A DNA stretch of 64,000 nt from Cognatishimia activa (GCF_026016445.1 NZ_CP096147.1:1648501-1712500), one strand, 5' to 3'. Counted from the stretch's first letter, positions 17,439-26,545 are shown. Notes: a model not told the origin generated them from the letters alone. A program made the numbers and translations.

Positions 17439-19172
17439 ATGGCGAATGAATTCATTAGTGGCTTCAGAGAACTGAAAAACGCGCGGCGCGAAAACCTGCA
17501 TTTGTTCGGCATAGTCTTTGTGTTCTCAGTGTTTGTGAACATCCTGATGCTGACAGGCCCCCTATTCATGCTTCAAGTCTATGATCGGGTTTTGGGCTCA
17601 CGCTCAGAAGAGACGCTCGTTGCGCTCTTTGCGTTGGTCGCTCTGTTGTTTTTCCTGATGGGTGTGCTGGACTATGCACGGTCGCGCCTCATGGTGCGCA
17701 TCGGGGCGCGATTTCAAAAAGCAATATCCTTGCGCGTTTTCAAAGCGGAGCTTCTGAAAGCCAAGCATCCAAAACTGCGGGCCCAAGCCGCCGAAGGTTT
17801 ACGCGATATTGAAACGATGCAGGCTCTCACAAACTCACCTGCCACAATGGCAATATTTGATGTGCCCTGGGCGCCAGTATTCATTTTCGCGATATTCATA
17901 TTTCATCCCATTTTGGGGTGGCTGGCACTTGGAGGTGGCGCGACCCTGATCGTCTTTGCAATCCTCAACAACGTCCTGACGCGCCGCAGAACAATTGAAA
18001 TGCAATCAACGTCCATTAAGGCGCAAAGTTTTGCTGAAGAATCCCGGCAAGCCGTTGAAATCGTCAGTTCACAGGGTCTGGTTTCCGTCGTCCAAAACAG
18101 ATGGTTGCAAATGAAAGACCTGTCGCTAGAAAAAGGTGTGCGCGCATCGGATTGGACAGGCTTCTTCACCACATTTTCCAAAGCATTTCGTATCTTCCTT
18201 CAATCCGCGATGCTGGCGGTTGGTGCTTGGCTCGTTTTGCAAGGCGAATTGACCGCCGGAGCCATGATTGCAGGCTCAATTCTACTAGGCCGCGCCCTCG
18301 CACCAATTGAGCAAACAATTGGACAATGGGCCTTATTTCAGAAGTCGATTGCTGGATGGAATGCCTTGGGCATTCTTTTGTCGAAGCACCCCGAAGAAGA
18401 GACACCGATGCAGCTTCCTCGGCCTGAAGCGCGTCTCACAGTGAATGCCGTCAACCTGCTTGCGGAAGAAACACGTTCTCCTATTCTAAGCGGCATTTCC
18501 TTTGAGCTAAATCCAGGGGAAGCACTGGGGATCATCGGAAAAAGTGGGTCTGGAAAATCAACGCTGGCAAAGACGGCATTGGGGTTGATTGCTCCCACAA
18601 CTGGGGAAATCCGGCTTGGTGGCGCCACGTTGGCCCAGTATGGGCCGGAAGCCATTGGATCGCATATCGGGTACCTGCCGCAAGAGCTAACGCTGTTTGA
18701 TGGAACGATCGCTGAAAACATTGCGCGCATGTCCCAAGAACCAAATGAAGAGCAAGTCGTGAAGTCGGCAATCGCTGCTAACGCACATGAACTGATCTTG
18801 GCCCTGCCAGAAGGATATCAAACCGTCATTCGACGAGGAGACGGGCAGCTGTCTGGTGGTCAGAAGCAACGCATTGCACTCGCCCGCGCGCTTTACACAG
18901 ATCCCGTACTGTTGGTGTTAGACGAGCCAAATAGCGCTCTGGACGCTGAAGGTTCAGACGCACTGAACCGAGCCATCCGAGACTTCAAATCAACCGGCAG
19001 AAGCGTACTCATCATGACCCACCGCCCCACCGCAATTACAGAATGTGACACCTTGGCAATCGTGGACCAGGGCGCCATCCGAAGCTTCGGCCCTAGAGAT
19101 GAAGTCCTGCGCTCCGGCGTCAGAAATGCAACAGCCGTTCAGTCCACTTTGGTGAAGGAGGCAGCCTATTGA
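17439..19172 (+). CDS. Second type I secretion ABC transporter (PrtD family)
   Basis: 577 residues, the usual PrtD length with no N-terminal extension. Membrane domain with helices at about 20-60, 130-175 and 245-300 (LHLFGIVFVFSVFVNILML; LFMLQVYDRVLGSRS is the family hallmark), then a nucleotide-binding domain with Walker A IIGKSGSGKST, signature LSGGQKQRIALARAL, Walker B LLVLDEPNSALD and an intact H-loop LIMTHRP. All catalytic residues are therefore present, unlike the first paralogue. The ribosome site before ATG is weak. Its stop overlaps the next gene start (TTGA at 19169-19172), showing a coupled ABC/adaptor unit. It may serve the same substrates or an additional one encoded elsewhere. 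Confidence 0.9.
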   Translation: MANEFISGFRELKNARRENLHLFGIVFVFSVFVNILMLTGPLFMLQVYDRVLGSRSEETLVALFALVALLFFLMGVLDYARSRLMVRIGARFQKAISLRVFKAELLKAKHPKLRAQAAEGLRDIETMQALTNSPATMAIFDVPWAPVFIFAIFIFHPILGWLALGGGATLIVFAILNNVLTRRRTIEMQSTSIKAQSFAEESRQAVEIVSSQGLVSVVQNRWLQMKDLSLEKGVRASDWTGFFTTFSKAFRIFLQSAMLAVGAWLVLQGELTAGAMIAGSILLGRALAPIEQTIGQWALFQKSIAGWNALGILLSKHPEEETPMQLPRPEARLTVNAVNLLAEETRSPILSGISFELNPGEALGIIGKSGSGKSTLAKTALGLIAPTTGEIRLGGATLAQYGPEAIGSHIGYLPQELTLFDGTIAENIARMSQEPNEEQVVKSAIAANAHELILALPEGYQTVIRRGDGQLSGGQKQRIALARALYTDPVLLVLDEPNSALDAEGSDALNRAIRDFKSTGRSVLIMTHRPTAITECDTLAIVDQGAIRSFGPRDEVLRSGVRNATAVQSTLVKEAAY

Positions 19173-20470
19173 CCTCTTCTCCAAAACTGAATGTCACCTT
19201 CCCCATTTTGATTGGTTTTTCAGCCCTCGTTGTTCTGGTTGGCGGTGTCACCGCATGGGGAACCCAAGCCCGCATCGCAGGTGCCGTTATTTCCAGCGGC
19301 ATGATCCAAGTTGAAAGCAATCGGCAAGTTCTCCAACATCCGGATGGCGGCGTCGTGGGTGAGATACTGGTCCGTGATGGTGACTCTGTGAAGGCCGGTG
19401 ACATTGTTCTGAGCCTGGATGATACCTCTCTTAAAAGCGAGCTCTCCATTGCAGATAACGAACTCAGTGAGATCAATGCCAGGATCGCAAGATTGATTGC
19501 GGAAAGAGACGGGTTAGAACACATACAATTTAGCATCGAGCAGCAAGATGATGCGCGTACAGAGGGTAAAGTTGCTGAAATATTGGCTGGGCAATCCAGG
19601 TTGTTCGTCGCAAGGCGGACTGCACTGCATCAGCACGTGAGGCAAATTCAGGAACAAATAGCGCAGACCAAGAACCAGATTCACGGAGAGCAATCACAGC
19701 TGGATGCCATCACCGAACAACAGCGGCTCATTGCTGAGGAGTTGACCCGGAATGTCGGCCTTTATGAAAAGAACCTCGTGCCGCTCCGCGTGGTTAACTC
19801 TCTTCAGCAAAAAGATGCTCAGCTTCGCGGAGACATAGGAAAGCTGACGGCGAATATGGCGCGTCTCAACGGTCAAATTGCAGGATACAAGATTGAAATT
19901 CTGCGCCTCAAGTCAGCACGCAGCGAAGAGGCGATATCAACATTGAGAGATCTTAAATATCGCGCGCTCGAACTCACCGAGCGAAAGCGTGGCTTGTTGG
20001 ACGCTTTGGACAAAATGGATGTGAAAACCCCGGTCTCTGGGGTGATTTACGGTAGCCGCGTCTTTGCGATCCAATCCGTTGTCTCCCCTGCGGAACCGAT
20101 CATGTATGTGATCCCTCAGGACCAACCACTCGTCGTGTCCGCACGTGTCGAGGCCATTCACATAGATCAGGTTCACCTTGGCCAGGAAGTTTCGCTCCGC
20201 TACACAGCCTTTGACCAGAGAACGACACCAGAAATCGAAGGCATCGTATCCAAACTCTCAGCGGATGTGTTTCAGGATGAACTCTCTGGTCAGAATTTCT
20301 ATCACGCTGAATTTGTTCCAAAATCCGATGAACTTTCAAAGCTTGAAGATCAGGAATTACTTCCCGGCATGCCTGTCGAAGCCTTCATTAAAACCGGAGA
20401 TCGAACGCCTCTTTCCTACCTTGCAAAACCACTCTTGGATTACTTCCAACGGGCATTCCGAGAAACCTAG
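19169..20470 (+). CDS. Second type I secretion periplasmic adaptor, HlyD/PrtE family
   Basis: 433 residues from TTG at 19169, seven bases after GGAGG and overlapping the upstream stop. Short cytoplasmic segment, one membrane helix (LIGFSALVVLVGGVTAWG), lipoyl half with HPDGGVVGEILVRDGDSVKA, a long coiled-coil hairpin (about 90-280) and the second lipoyl half with KTPVSGVIYGSRVF, followed by the conserved barrel (LLPGMPVEAFIKTG). Same architecture as the adaptor at 15699-17060 but clearly diverged in sequence, so this is an old duplication or separate acquisition rather than a recent copy. Last gene of the secretion locus. Confidence 0.92.
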   Translation: MTSSPKLNVTFPILIGFSALVVLVGGVTAWGTQARIAGAVISSGMIQVESNRQVLQHPDGGVVGEILVRDGDSVKAGDIVLSLDDTSLKSELSIADNELSEINARIARLIAERDGLEHIQFSIEQQDDARTEGKVAEILAGQSRLFVARRTALHQHVRQIQEQIAQTKNQIHGEQSQLDAITEQQRLIAEELTRNVGLYEKNLVPLRVVNSLQQKDAQLRGDIGKLTANMARLNGQIAGYKIEILRLKSARSEEAISTLRDLKYRALELTERKRGLLDALDKMDVKTPVSGVIYGSRVFAIQSVVSPAEPIMYVIPQDQPLVVSARVEAIHIDQVHLGQEVSLRYTAFDQRTTPEIEGIVSKLSADVFQDELSGQNFYHAEFVPKSDELSKLEDQELLPGMPVEAFIKTGDRTPLSYLAKPLLDYFQRAFRET

Positions 20471-20602
20471 AGCAAATTTAAACCGAGTTCACAAAACCAA
20501 ATGAAAAGTGCGTTTTGCATGGGAATATGGACTCCGACTTGGCCCCCATAGACAGCCAAAAATCATCCAAATTTACCGTTCTTAGGTTTTCAGAGTGATT
20601 TA

Positions 20603-20692
20603 TGGCGGAGACGAAGGGATTCGAACCCTCGATACCGTTTCCGGTATACTCCCTTAGCAGGGGAGCGCCTTCGACCACTCGGCCACGTCTCC
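20603..20692 (-). tRNA. tRNA-Ser (anticodon GCU)
   Basis: Read on the minus strand the 90-base sequence begins GGAGACGTGGCCGAGTGG and ends CGTCTCCGCCA. The seven-base acceptor stem GGAGACG/CGTCTCC pairs perfectly, discriminator G and encoded CCA are present, the anticodon loop reads CTGCTAA, and a long variable arm (TATACCGGAAACGGTAT region) is typical of tRNA-Ser. The T arm GAGGGTTCGAATCCCTT is canonical. It decodes AGC and AGU. Confidence 0.96.
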
Positions 20693-20803
20693 GAGAACCG
20701 GTAGTAATGATTAGCCCGGAGGAGGACAAGCGGTTTTTGTCACTTTTTTGAAGGTCTTCACAAAGAAAAAGGACGCCCCGCAGCGCCCTCTTCCTTCATC
20801 CAT

Positions 20804-21721
20804 TTAGGAAAGCGTTGCGATGCGCTCCAAGAAGAGCGATTTGACCTTTTTGGCTTCAACCGCCGTGTAAACTGCTGTTGGTGAGCGCCCATCCTTCGCC
20901 TCAATGGTGGCTCCCGAGGTGTCCCCTTCGCAAGAAACTTCGATGCCAACATTTTCCGCAGTAAACCAATCTGGATGCGAGCAAGCAATCACCGCTGCGG
21001 GATCATGCAGGGAGCAGCCATCGAGTTTGCCAACGGATTTGTAGAACTCCAGATAGAAATGGCTCATATCCTGCAGCATCCCGCCCAGAGTTGGCGCAGT
21101 TGCGGCCATCTCTGTGAAATCTTCAGCTGTGCAAAGGATGCGATGGGTCACGTCAAGGCCGACCATTTCAACGCGTGCCCCGCTCGCAAAGACCATCTCG
21201 GCCGCATGCGGGTCGTGATAAATATTGGCCTCCGCATGAGGCGTGATATTACCGCCTTCGCGATAACTGCCGCCCATCAGGACGATGCGTTTCACGTTGG
21301 AGACGAAGTCCGGATCCTGCTGGATCGCTTGCGCAATATTGGTCAGAGGACCAATCGGGCAAACAACCAGTTCGCCTTTGTGTTCACGTGCCATGCGGCA
21401 CAGGAATTCAACCGCGCTTTCGTCGGCGGCAGTCCCTTTTGGAGTGGCCGCTGGTATGTCCCCAAAACCTTCGTCGCCATGCACGTGGAACGATGGTTTG
21501 TAAGGTGGCAATTCAAGCGGTGTGCTGGCGCCCGCTGCCACAGGTATGTCCAGACCAGCCGCCTCAACCAGACGCAGAGCATTCCGAGTGGCCATGTCCA
21601 CGGTTACATTGCCAAAGATGGTTGTCAGACCCAGAAGCTCGATTTCCGGTGCGGCGGCGGCATAAAAAATCGCCATCGCGTCATCCACACCCGGATCTGT
21701 ATCAATGATCAGTTTTGTCAT
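20804..21721 (-). CDS. Inosine-uridine-preferring nucleoside hydrolase
   Basis: 305 residues, usual length of IunH/RihA-type enzymes, which cleave the N-glycosidic bond of ribonucleosides to base plus ribose in the cytoplasm for salvage. The N-terminal calcium-binding signature DTDPGVDDAMAI (residues 7-18) is intact, as are the later family blocks LVVCPIGPLTNIAQAI, VLMGGSYREGGN and the C-terminal HDPAAVIACSHPDWF with the active-site region. ATG is preceded by GAGGAAG. It is a single-gene unit next to the tRNA. Exact substrate preference cannot be read from sequence. Confidence 0.9.
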   Translation of the reverse strand: MTKLIIDTDPGVDDAMAIFYAAAAPEIELLGLTTIFGNVTVDMATRNALRLVEAAGLDIPVAAGASTPLELPPYKPSFHVHGDEGFGDIPAATPKGTAADESAVEFLCRMAREHKGELVVCPIGPLTNIAQAIQQDPDFVSNVKRIVLMGGSYREGGNITPHAEANIYHDPHAAEMVFASGARVEMVGLDVTHRILCTAEDFTEMAATAPTLGGMLQDMSHFYLEFYKSVGKLDGCSLHDPAAVIACSHPDWFTAENVGIEVSCEGDTSGATIEAKDGRSPTAVYTAVEAKKVKSLFLERIATLS

Positions 21722-21873
21722 TATTCTTCCTCGTAAATCTCCAGCAAACCAAGGCGGTTCGCGGCAATCTAAACCGCATAAGATCGCCTGTTATTGCGAA
21801 ACAGAAAAGACAACGCAAGCGCGAGGTAAATCACACTTGCGAGGAGCAGTTTCAAATTTTCCCGAAAGCGGGA

Positions 21874-22971
21874 TCAGGTGTTGAACAGGAAGTGCATCAC
21901 GTCGCCGTCCTGCACAATATAGCCCTTGCCTTCTGCGCGCATCTTGCCCGCTTCTTTGGCGCCCTGCTCACCATTGAACTGGATGTAGTCATCATAGGCG
22001 ATGGTTTCGGCGCGGATGAAGCCGCGTTCGAAATCGCCGTGGATCACACCCGCGGCTTGCGGTGCCGCTGTTCCCTTTTTGATGGTCCAGGCGCGCGCTT
22101 CTTTTGGGCCAACTGTGAAGTAAGTTTCCAACTGCAGCAGGTCGTGCCCAGCGCGGATCAGACGGTCGAGCCCCGCCTCTTCAAGACCCATCTCGCTCAG
22201 GAACATTTCCGCTTCTTCAGCTTCTAGCTGGCTGATCTCTTCTTCGATCTGCGCGGAGATGATCACATGGGTGTTGCCCTGCTTGGCAGCCATTTCAGCA
22301 ACCGCCGCAGAATGAGCATTGCCGTCTGCTGCTTCGGATTCACCGACGTTACAGACGTAGAGCACTGGCTTGGTAGACAGAAGCTGCAGGCTTTTCCACA
22401 TCTTCTCATCTTCGGCATCAATCTCAACAGTGCGGGCAGGACGATCATTTTCAATCGCTTCCTGCGCCATCGCCAGCAGGCGATCCTGCTCTTTGGCCTC
22501 TTTGTCATTGCCCTTTAGTTTTCGAACCAGACCCTGACGGCGTTTCTCGATGCTTTCCAGATCCGCGAGCATAAGTTCGGTTTCGATGGTTTCTGCATCC
22601 GCCACTGGATCAACGCGGTCATCGACGTGGGTCACATCGTCATCGTCAAAGCAACGCAGAACATGGGCGATCGCGTCTGTCTCGCGGATGTTGGCGAGGA
22701 ACTGGTTGCCGAGGCCTTCACCCTTGGACGCGCCCTTCACCAGACCGGCGATGTCCACGAAGGTCATACGTGTTGGGATAATCTGCTTAGAGCTTGCGAT
22801 GGCCGCCAGTTTGTCCAGACGATCATCAGGAACGGCCACGTCACCGACGTTTGGTTCGATGGTACAGAACGGGAAGTTCGCAGCCTGCGCGGCCGCGGTT
22901 TTGGTCAGCGCGTTAAATGTGGTGGATTTACCGACGTTCGGCAGCCCAACGATCCCAACTTTAAAGCCCAT
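21874..22971 (-). CDS. ychF: Ribosome-associated redox-sensitive ATPase/GTPase YchF
   Basis: 365 residues, standard length. G1 motif GLPNVGKSTTFNALT at residues 8-22, switch region IPTRMTFVDIAGLVKGASKG, the G3 motif DIAGL, and the unusual NVGE in place of NKxD (VLYVCNVGE), the feature that makes YchF/OLA1 prefer ATP. A coiled-coil insert (about 130-160) and a C-terminal TGS domain (LETYFTVGPKEARAWTI) complete the family architecture. It binds ribosomes and is a negative regulator of oxidative-stress responses in bacteria. ATG follows AGGAG. Transcribed alone. Confidence 0.96.
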   Translation of the reverse strand: MGFKVGIVGLPNVGKSTTFNALTKTAAAQAANFPFCTIEPNVGDVAVPDDRLDKLAAIASSKQIIPTRMTFVDIAGLVKGASKGEGLGNQFLANIRETDAIAHVLRCFDDDDVTHVDDRVDPVADAETIETELMLADLESIEKRRQGLVRKLKGNDKEAKEQDRLLAMAQEAIENDRPARTVEIDAEDEKMWKSLQLLSTKPVLYVCNVGESEAADGNAHSAAVAEMAAKQGNTHVIISAQIEEEISQLEAEEAEMFLSEMGLEEAGLDRLIRAGHDLLQLETYFTVGPKEARAWTIKKGTAAPQAAGVIHGDFERGFIRAETIAYDDYIQFNGEQGAKEAGKMRAEGKGYIVQDGDVMHFLFNT

Positions 22972-23065
22972 TCTGGTCTCCTGTCACATGTTCCTGCTGC
23001 TCATATGCAAGGTTTGGGCATGGTGCAAGCCGTGTTACCATAGAGCCTTAAAATAGGAGCTTCCC

Positions 23066-23485
23066 ATGACTTTCACCCCGTATATGTTCTTTGACGGAAA
23101 TTGCTCTGAAGCGATTGATTTTTATGCCGATGTTTTTGGTGCAGACAATGTCGTCAAGATGCCTTTCTCAGATGCCCCGCCGGATGTTGGCCTGCCCGCG
23201 CTTGATGACCGCTTCATGCATGCGCAGATCGATGTGGGTGATACGGTACTTATGTGCAGCGACGTTGCTGATACCACTCAGTTCGAACCACTGGCAGGAT
23301 TTGCGGTCGCGCATCAAACAAAGACGCTCGAAGAGGCAAAGACAAAATTCGAACGGCTTTCGGATGGCGGCAAGGTTACTATGCCCTTTGAAGCCACGTT
23401 TTTCTCATCCGGGTTTGGCGTCTGCTACGATAAATTTGGCACCCACTGGATGATCATGGTCGATGATGAGGCGGCCAATTCTTAA
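23066..23485 (+). CDS. VOC (glyoxalase/PhnB-like) superfamily protein
   Basis: 139 residues. Paired beta-alpha-beta-beta-beta modules of the vicinal oxygen chelate fold: YMFFDGNCSEAIDFYADVFG at the start, MHAQIDVGDTVLMCSD in the middle and GVCYDKFGTHWMIMV at the end, matching the PhnB/YjdN type. Members are small cytoplasmic proteins of mostly unknown substrate; the strict metal ligands of glyoxalase I are not all evident, so I do not assign a reaction. ATG follows AGGAG by seven bases. It lies just upstream of trpA and may be cotranscribed. Confidence 0.82.
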   Translation: MTFTPYMFFDGNCSEAIDFYADVFGADNVVKMPFSDAPPDVGLPALDDRFMHAQIDVGDTVLMCSDVADTTQFEPLAGFAVAHQTKTLEEAKTKFERLSDGGKVTMPFEATFFSSGFGVCYDKFGTHWMIMVDDEAANS

Positions 23486-23546
23486 CTGGCATTGCTTTTC
23501 CCAAGCAAAACCGGCAAACCCCTAGCAAGATTTCTAAGGGGCCATC

Positions 23547-24338
23547 ATGACTCGTATCGACGCCAAATTCGCTGAACTGAAAGCCGCAGGTAAAAAGGCC
23601 TTTGTGTCTTACGTGATGGCGGGTGATCCAAACTATGAAACCTCGCTGGAGATCGTGAAAGGTCTTCCAAGTGCGGGCGTGGATGTGATCGAGCTGGGCC
23701 TGCCCTTCACCGATCCAATGGCGGACGGTCCAACCATTCAGCTCGCTGGTCAGCGCGCGCTGGATATTGGCATGACCTTGGAAAAGACCCTTGAGCTGGC
23801 GCGTGAGTTCCGCAAAGAGGATGACACGACGCCAATTGTTCTGATGGGCTACTACAACCCGATCTACAGCCGCGGTGTTGATAAGTTTCTGGCAGATGCG
23901 AAAGAAGCTGGCATCGACGGCTTGATCGTTGTGGACCTGCCTCCAGAAGAAGACGAAGAACTTTGCATTCCAGCTCAGGCGGCGGGTCTGAACTTCATCC
24001 GTCTTGCGACCCCAACCACAGATGACAAACGCCTGCCGAAGGTTCTGCAGAACACCTCTGGATTTGTGTACTACGTTTCGATCACCGGTATCACCGGTGC
24101 AGCGGCTGCGCAGGCGACCAACGTGGGTCCGGAAGTGGCCCGCATTAAAGCGGCAACCGACTTGCCGGTGATTGTTGGCTTTGGCGTGCGCACGCCTGAA
24201 AAGGCTGAAGAAATCGCGTCCATCGCAGATGGTACGGTTGTCGGTTCTGCCATCGTCAGCGAAATCGCGGCGGGCAAACCAGTTGCCGAGGTGCTGGATT
24301 TTGTGAAGTCGCTGGCCGACGGCGCACACCGCGCATAA
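23547..24338 (+). CDS. trpA: Tryptophan synthase alpha subunit
   Basis: 263 residues, normal length. TIM-barrel enzyme that cleaves indole-3-glycerol phosphate to indole and glyceraldehyde 3-phosphate, channelling indole to TrpB. Landmarks: [18 protein letters not shown], the catalytic Glu region [19 protein letters not shown] with the second catalytic Asp, and the phosphate-binding loops [11 protein letters not shown] and GSAIV near the C terminus. ATG follows AAGGGG. Unusually for many bacteria trpA lies about 10 kb from trpB and trpF in this window rather than in one trpFBA operon. Confidence 0.97.
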   Translation: MTRIDAKFAELKAAGKKAFVSYVMAGDPNYETSLEIVKGLPSAGVDVIELGLPFTDPMADGPTIQLAGQRALDIGMTLEKTLELAREFRKEDDTTPIVLMGYYNPIYSRGVDKFLADAKEAGIDGLIVVDLPPEEDEELCIPAQAAGLNFIRLATPTTDDKRLPKVLQNTSGFVYYVSITGITGAAAAQATNVGPEVARIKAATDLPVIVGFGVRTPEKAEEIASIADGTVVGSAIVSEIAAGKPVAEVLDFVKSLADGAHRA

Positions 24339-24341
24339 TCC

Positions 24342-24845
24342 ATGTCCCGCGCGCCGACCCTTGAGACAGAGCGCCTAATCCTACGCCCAATGACAATGGC
24401 TGATTGGCCTGCCTATAAAGCGCTCTGGGAAACCGAGCGCTCTGTCCACATGGGCGGCCCTGCAGGACCGGACGAATCTTGGGGATATTTCTGCAGCGAC
24501 GCGGCGATGTGGGATCTCTTCGGTCACGGCGCGCTAATGATTGACGATCGAACTACCGGCGAATGCTATGGTCAAGTCGCGATCAATCACGGGCCATGGT
24601 TTCCTGAAAAAGAACTGGGATGGATGGTCTACCCCGAAGCCGAGGGCAAAGGTCTGGCTTACGAGGCAGCAAAGGCATTGCTGGATTGGGGTTATCAAGT
24701 GGCCAAATTAGACACGCTTGTCAGCTACATTGACCCAGAGAACGCGCGTTCGATTGCCTTAGCTAAGAAATTAGGGGCAGCGCTGGATAACACTGCCCCA
24801 CGGCAAGATCCGGAAGATCTCGTATTTCGCCATCCTAAACCTTAA
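24342..24845 (+). CDS. GNAT-family N-acetyltransferase (RimJ/RimL type)
   Basis: 167 residues. Starts four bases after the trpA stop, so it is very probably cotranscribed. N-terminal LETERLILRPMTMADWPAYK is the usual opening of the RimJ/RimL subgroup; the acetyl-CoA pyrophosphate loop reads PEAEGKGLAYEAAKALLDWG and the C-terminal strand IDPENARSIALAKKLGA is typical. Transfers an acetyl group from acetyl-CoA to an amine; substrate unknown. Its 3' end overlaps the convergent phhB gene by four bases. Confidence 0.87.
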   Translation: MSRAPTLETERLILRPMTMADWPAYKALWETERSVHMGGPAGPDESWGYFCSDAAMWDLFGHGALMIDDRTTGECYGQVAINHGPWFPEKELGWMVYPEAEGKGLAYEAAKALLDWGYQVAKLDTLVSYIDPENARSIALAKKLGAALDNTAPRQDPEDLVFRHPKP

Positions 24846-25162
24846 TCCAACAACGCTTCCAAACGGATCGCGCAGAAAAAATCATTCTCGGTCAGCCCCC
24901 CTGCTTCATGGCTCGTGTAGACCACTTCGCAATAGCCCCAACCAAAGCTGATGTCAGCGTGGTGTCCCATCTTGTCGGAATGCCAAGCCACAAGGTTCGC
25001 CATCTGAGTTGCCTTGGCAAAGCCTTTAAACTCGTAGCGCTTGAAAATTGTCTTTTCGCGCTGCGCCCAACCCGGCAAGTTGCTCAGACCCTCTTCAATC
25101 TGCGCCTGATCCAATACGCCGGTGCCTTCAGAGCACGGCACACATTCGGTTGCGGTTGTCAT
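24842..25162 (-). CDS. phhB: 4a-hydroxytetrahydrobiopterin dehydratase (pterin-4-alpha-carbinolamine dehydratase)
   Basis: 106 residues, typical size. It regenerates the pterin cofactor of phenylalanine hydroxylase by dehydrating 4a-hydroxytetrahydropterin. The catalytic region WHSDKMGHHADISFGWG carries the conserved His-His-x-D pattern of the PCD/DCoH family. The start codon lies two bases after the phhA stop (TAAGAATG), so the pair is an operon and works as one phenylalanine-to-tyrosine module. Confidence 0.94.
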   Translation of the reverse strand: MTTATECVPCSEGTGVLDQAQIEEGLSNLPGWAQREKTIFKRYEFKGFAKATQMANLVAWHSDKMGHHADISFGWGYCEVVYTSHEAGGLTENDFFCAIRLEALLD

Positions 25163-25164
25163 TC

Positions 25165-25965
25165 TTAAGATGCCTTCTTTTCAACAGGTGGATATGTCGG
25201 AGCAAACAACCCTTTCGCTTGTGCGGCCTTGATATCGACCATCAGATCGCGATCGGCTGCCGCAAAGAGTTCATCCATATCTTCGATCACAAAATAGATC
25301 GGCTGATGGATATCGATGCGATACGGCGTGCGCAGGATGTCTTCGATATTAAAGGGCCGGATAACAGGGTCACCGGACAGAACCGCATGCGGCAACTCTG
25401 TCTTGGATGAGGCCAGCCCCGAACCAAGCGCCTTCAATTGGCCGTTCTCACGGGTCAAGCCAAACTCGATGGTGAACCAGTAAAGGCGGATCAGCCAGCT
25501 GAAGTCTTTCTTATCTGCCTTCAGTCCTGCCCTGCCTATCGCGTGGGAAAACTCCGCGAACCGCGCGTCAGTCAGCAACGGCGTGTGCCCAAAGATCTCG
25601 TGGAAAATATCGGGTTCTTCAATGTAATCAAAATCCTCGCGCGAGCGAATAAAGCTCGCCGCTGGAAATGTGCGATCCGAAAGCATGCCGTAGAATTTAT
25701 CAAAGCCAATCAACGCAGGTACCGGCTCTACCCTCCACCCGGTTTCACGCATCAGTACCGCTGAAATATCTGGGCATTGCGGGACCTTATCCTTAGGCAT
25801 TGCAAGCTTTTCTAACCCCTCAAGATAGGGCTTTGCCATATGTGCCTGCACTGCGTTTTCTTGGGCGAGATAAAGATCACGCCACACGGCATCTTCTTCA
25901 GGGGTGTAGGAAATATACCCCTCAGCATCGGGGATTTTCGCAACGTATTTGGTGGATTTTGGCAT
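25165..25965 (-). CDS. phhA: Phenylalanine 4-hydroxylase
   Basis: 266 residues, the size of bacterial monomeric aromatic amino-acid hydrolases of this class. Uses tetrahydropterin, O2 and non-haem iron to convert phenylalanine to tyrosine. The iron site is visible as DIFHEIFGHTPLL (two His) plus a downstream Glu in WFTIEFGL; RTFPAASFIRSREDFDYIEE is the conserved cofactor-side segment. Operon with phhB downstream; a divergent Lrp-family regulator lies 121 bases upstream, in the usual arrangement for control by aromatic amino acids. Confidence 0.96.
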   Translation of the reverse strand: MPKSTKYVAKIPDAEGYISYTPEEDAVWRDLYLAQENAVQAHMAKPYLEGLEKLAMPKDKVPQCPDISAVLMRETGWRVEPVPALIGFDKFYGMLSDRTFPAASFIRSREDFDYIEEPDIFHEIFGHTPLLTDARFAEFSHAIGRAGLKADKKDFSWLIRLYWFTIEFGLTRENGQLKALGSGLASSKTELPHAVLSGDPVIRPFNIEDILRTPYRIDIHQPIYFVIEDMDELFAAADRDLMVDIKAAQAKGLFAPTYPPVEKKAS

Positions 25966-26024
25966 CTATTCGCTCCTCTCACCCCATTTTTTGTGGCCTC
26001 GCGCGGAAAAACTTGCCGTATTTG

Positions 26025-26061
26025 TTGGAGAAATCACCTTTCTGGGTAATTATTTCCCCAA
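26025..26061. promoter_or_regulatory. Imperfect inverted repeat between phhA and lrp-type gene, candidate Lrp operator
   Basis: TTGGAGAAAT (26025-26034) is matched by ATTTCCCCAA (26052-26061), nine of ten bases complementary, 17 bases apart, in the divergent promoter region. Lrp/AsnC proteins commonly bind such spaced AT-rich dyads and autoregulate, so this is a plausible site for the adjacent regulator. Confidence 0.4.
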
Positions 26062-26086
26062 TCCACATACTTTAAGGAACTTTCAT

Positions 26087-26545
26087 TTGAAACTGGAAGA
26101 GAAAGACAAAGAAATCCTTCGCGTCCTGCAAAGGGACGGTAAAATCAGCCTCCAAGCACTGGCAGAGGCGGTGAACCTTTCCACCTCACCCTGCTGGCGG
26201 CGAGTGAAGCGCCTAGAAGAAAGCGGGCTGATTGATAGCTACGCGGCAATTTTAAACCCGCGCCTGCTGGGGCTGCACGCCCAGGCCTATATGCATGTCT
26301 CGCTGATGGATCACACGGAGGCCACGATCGAAGCGTTTGATCGCTTTGTGCAAACCGAAGACCAGATCACAGAATGCTGTTCGATTACGGGCTCCAATGA
26401 CTACATGCTGAAGGTCGTCGCGGAAGGGCCCGAGGCACTTGAAGCCTTCATCATGAAGCGTGTGTTGCGTCTGGGGATCGTCCGCTCTTCTCACACCAAT
26501 TTCGTGCTCAGACGGACAAAATCCAGCAGCGCACTGCCTGTTTGA
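26087..26545 (+). CDS. Lrp/AsnC-family transcriptional regulator, probable regulator of phhAB
   Basis: 152 residues from the TTG at 26087, preceded by AAGGA. The protein opens KLEEKDKEILRVLQRDG, exactly where Lrp proteins begin, so longer upstream starts are unlikely. N-terminal winged helix with SLQALAEAVNLSTSPCWRRV (recognition helix), then the C-terminal RAM/effector domain with AYMHVSLMDHTEATIEAF and the CCSITGSNDYMLKVV motif that binds amino-acid effectors. It is divergent from phhA, the arrangement seen for aromatic amino-acid dependent activators, so I infer control of phhAB. Confidence 0.9.
   Translation: MKLEEKDKEILRVLQRDGKISLQALAEAVNLSTSPCWRRVKRLEESGLIDSYAAILNPRLLGLHAQAYMHVSLMDHTEATIEAFDRFVQTEDQITECCSITGSNDYMLKVVAEGPEALEAFIMKRVLRLGIVRSSHTNFVLRRTKSSSALPV

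Noticed and set aside
17237..17449. Small gene of 70 codons before the second ABC gene
   Set aside because: No ribosome site, overlaps the real start, and no conserved character.
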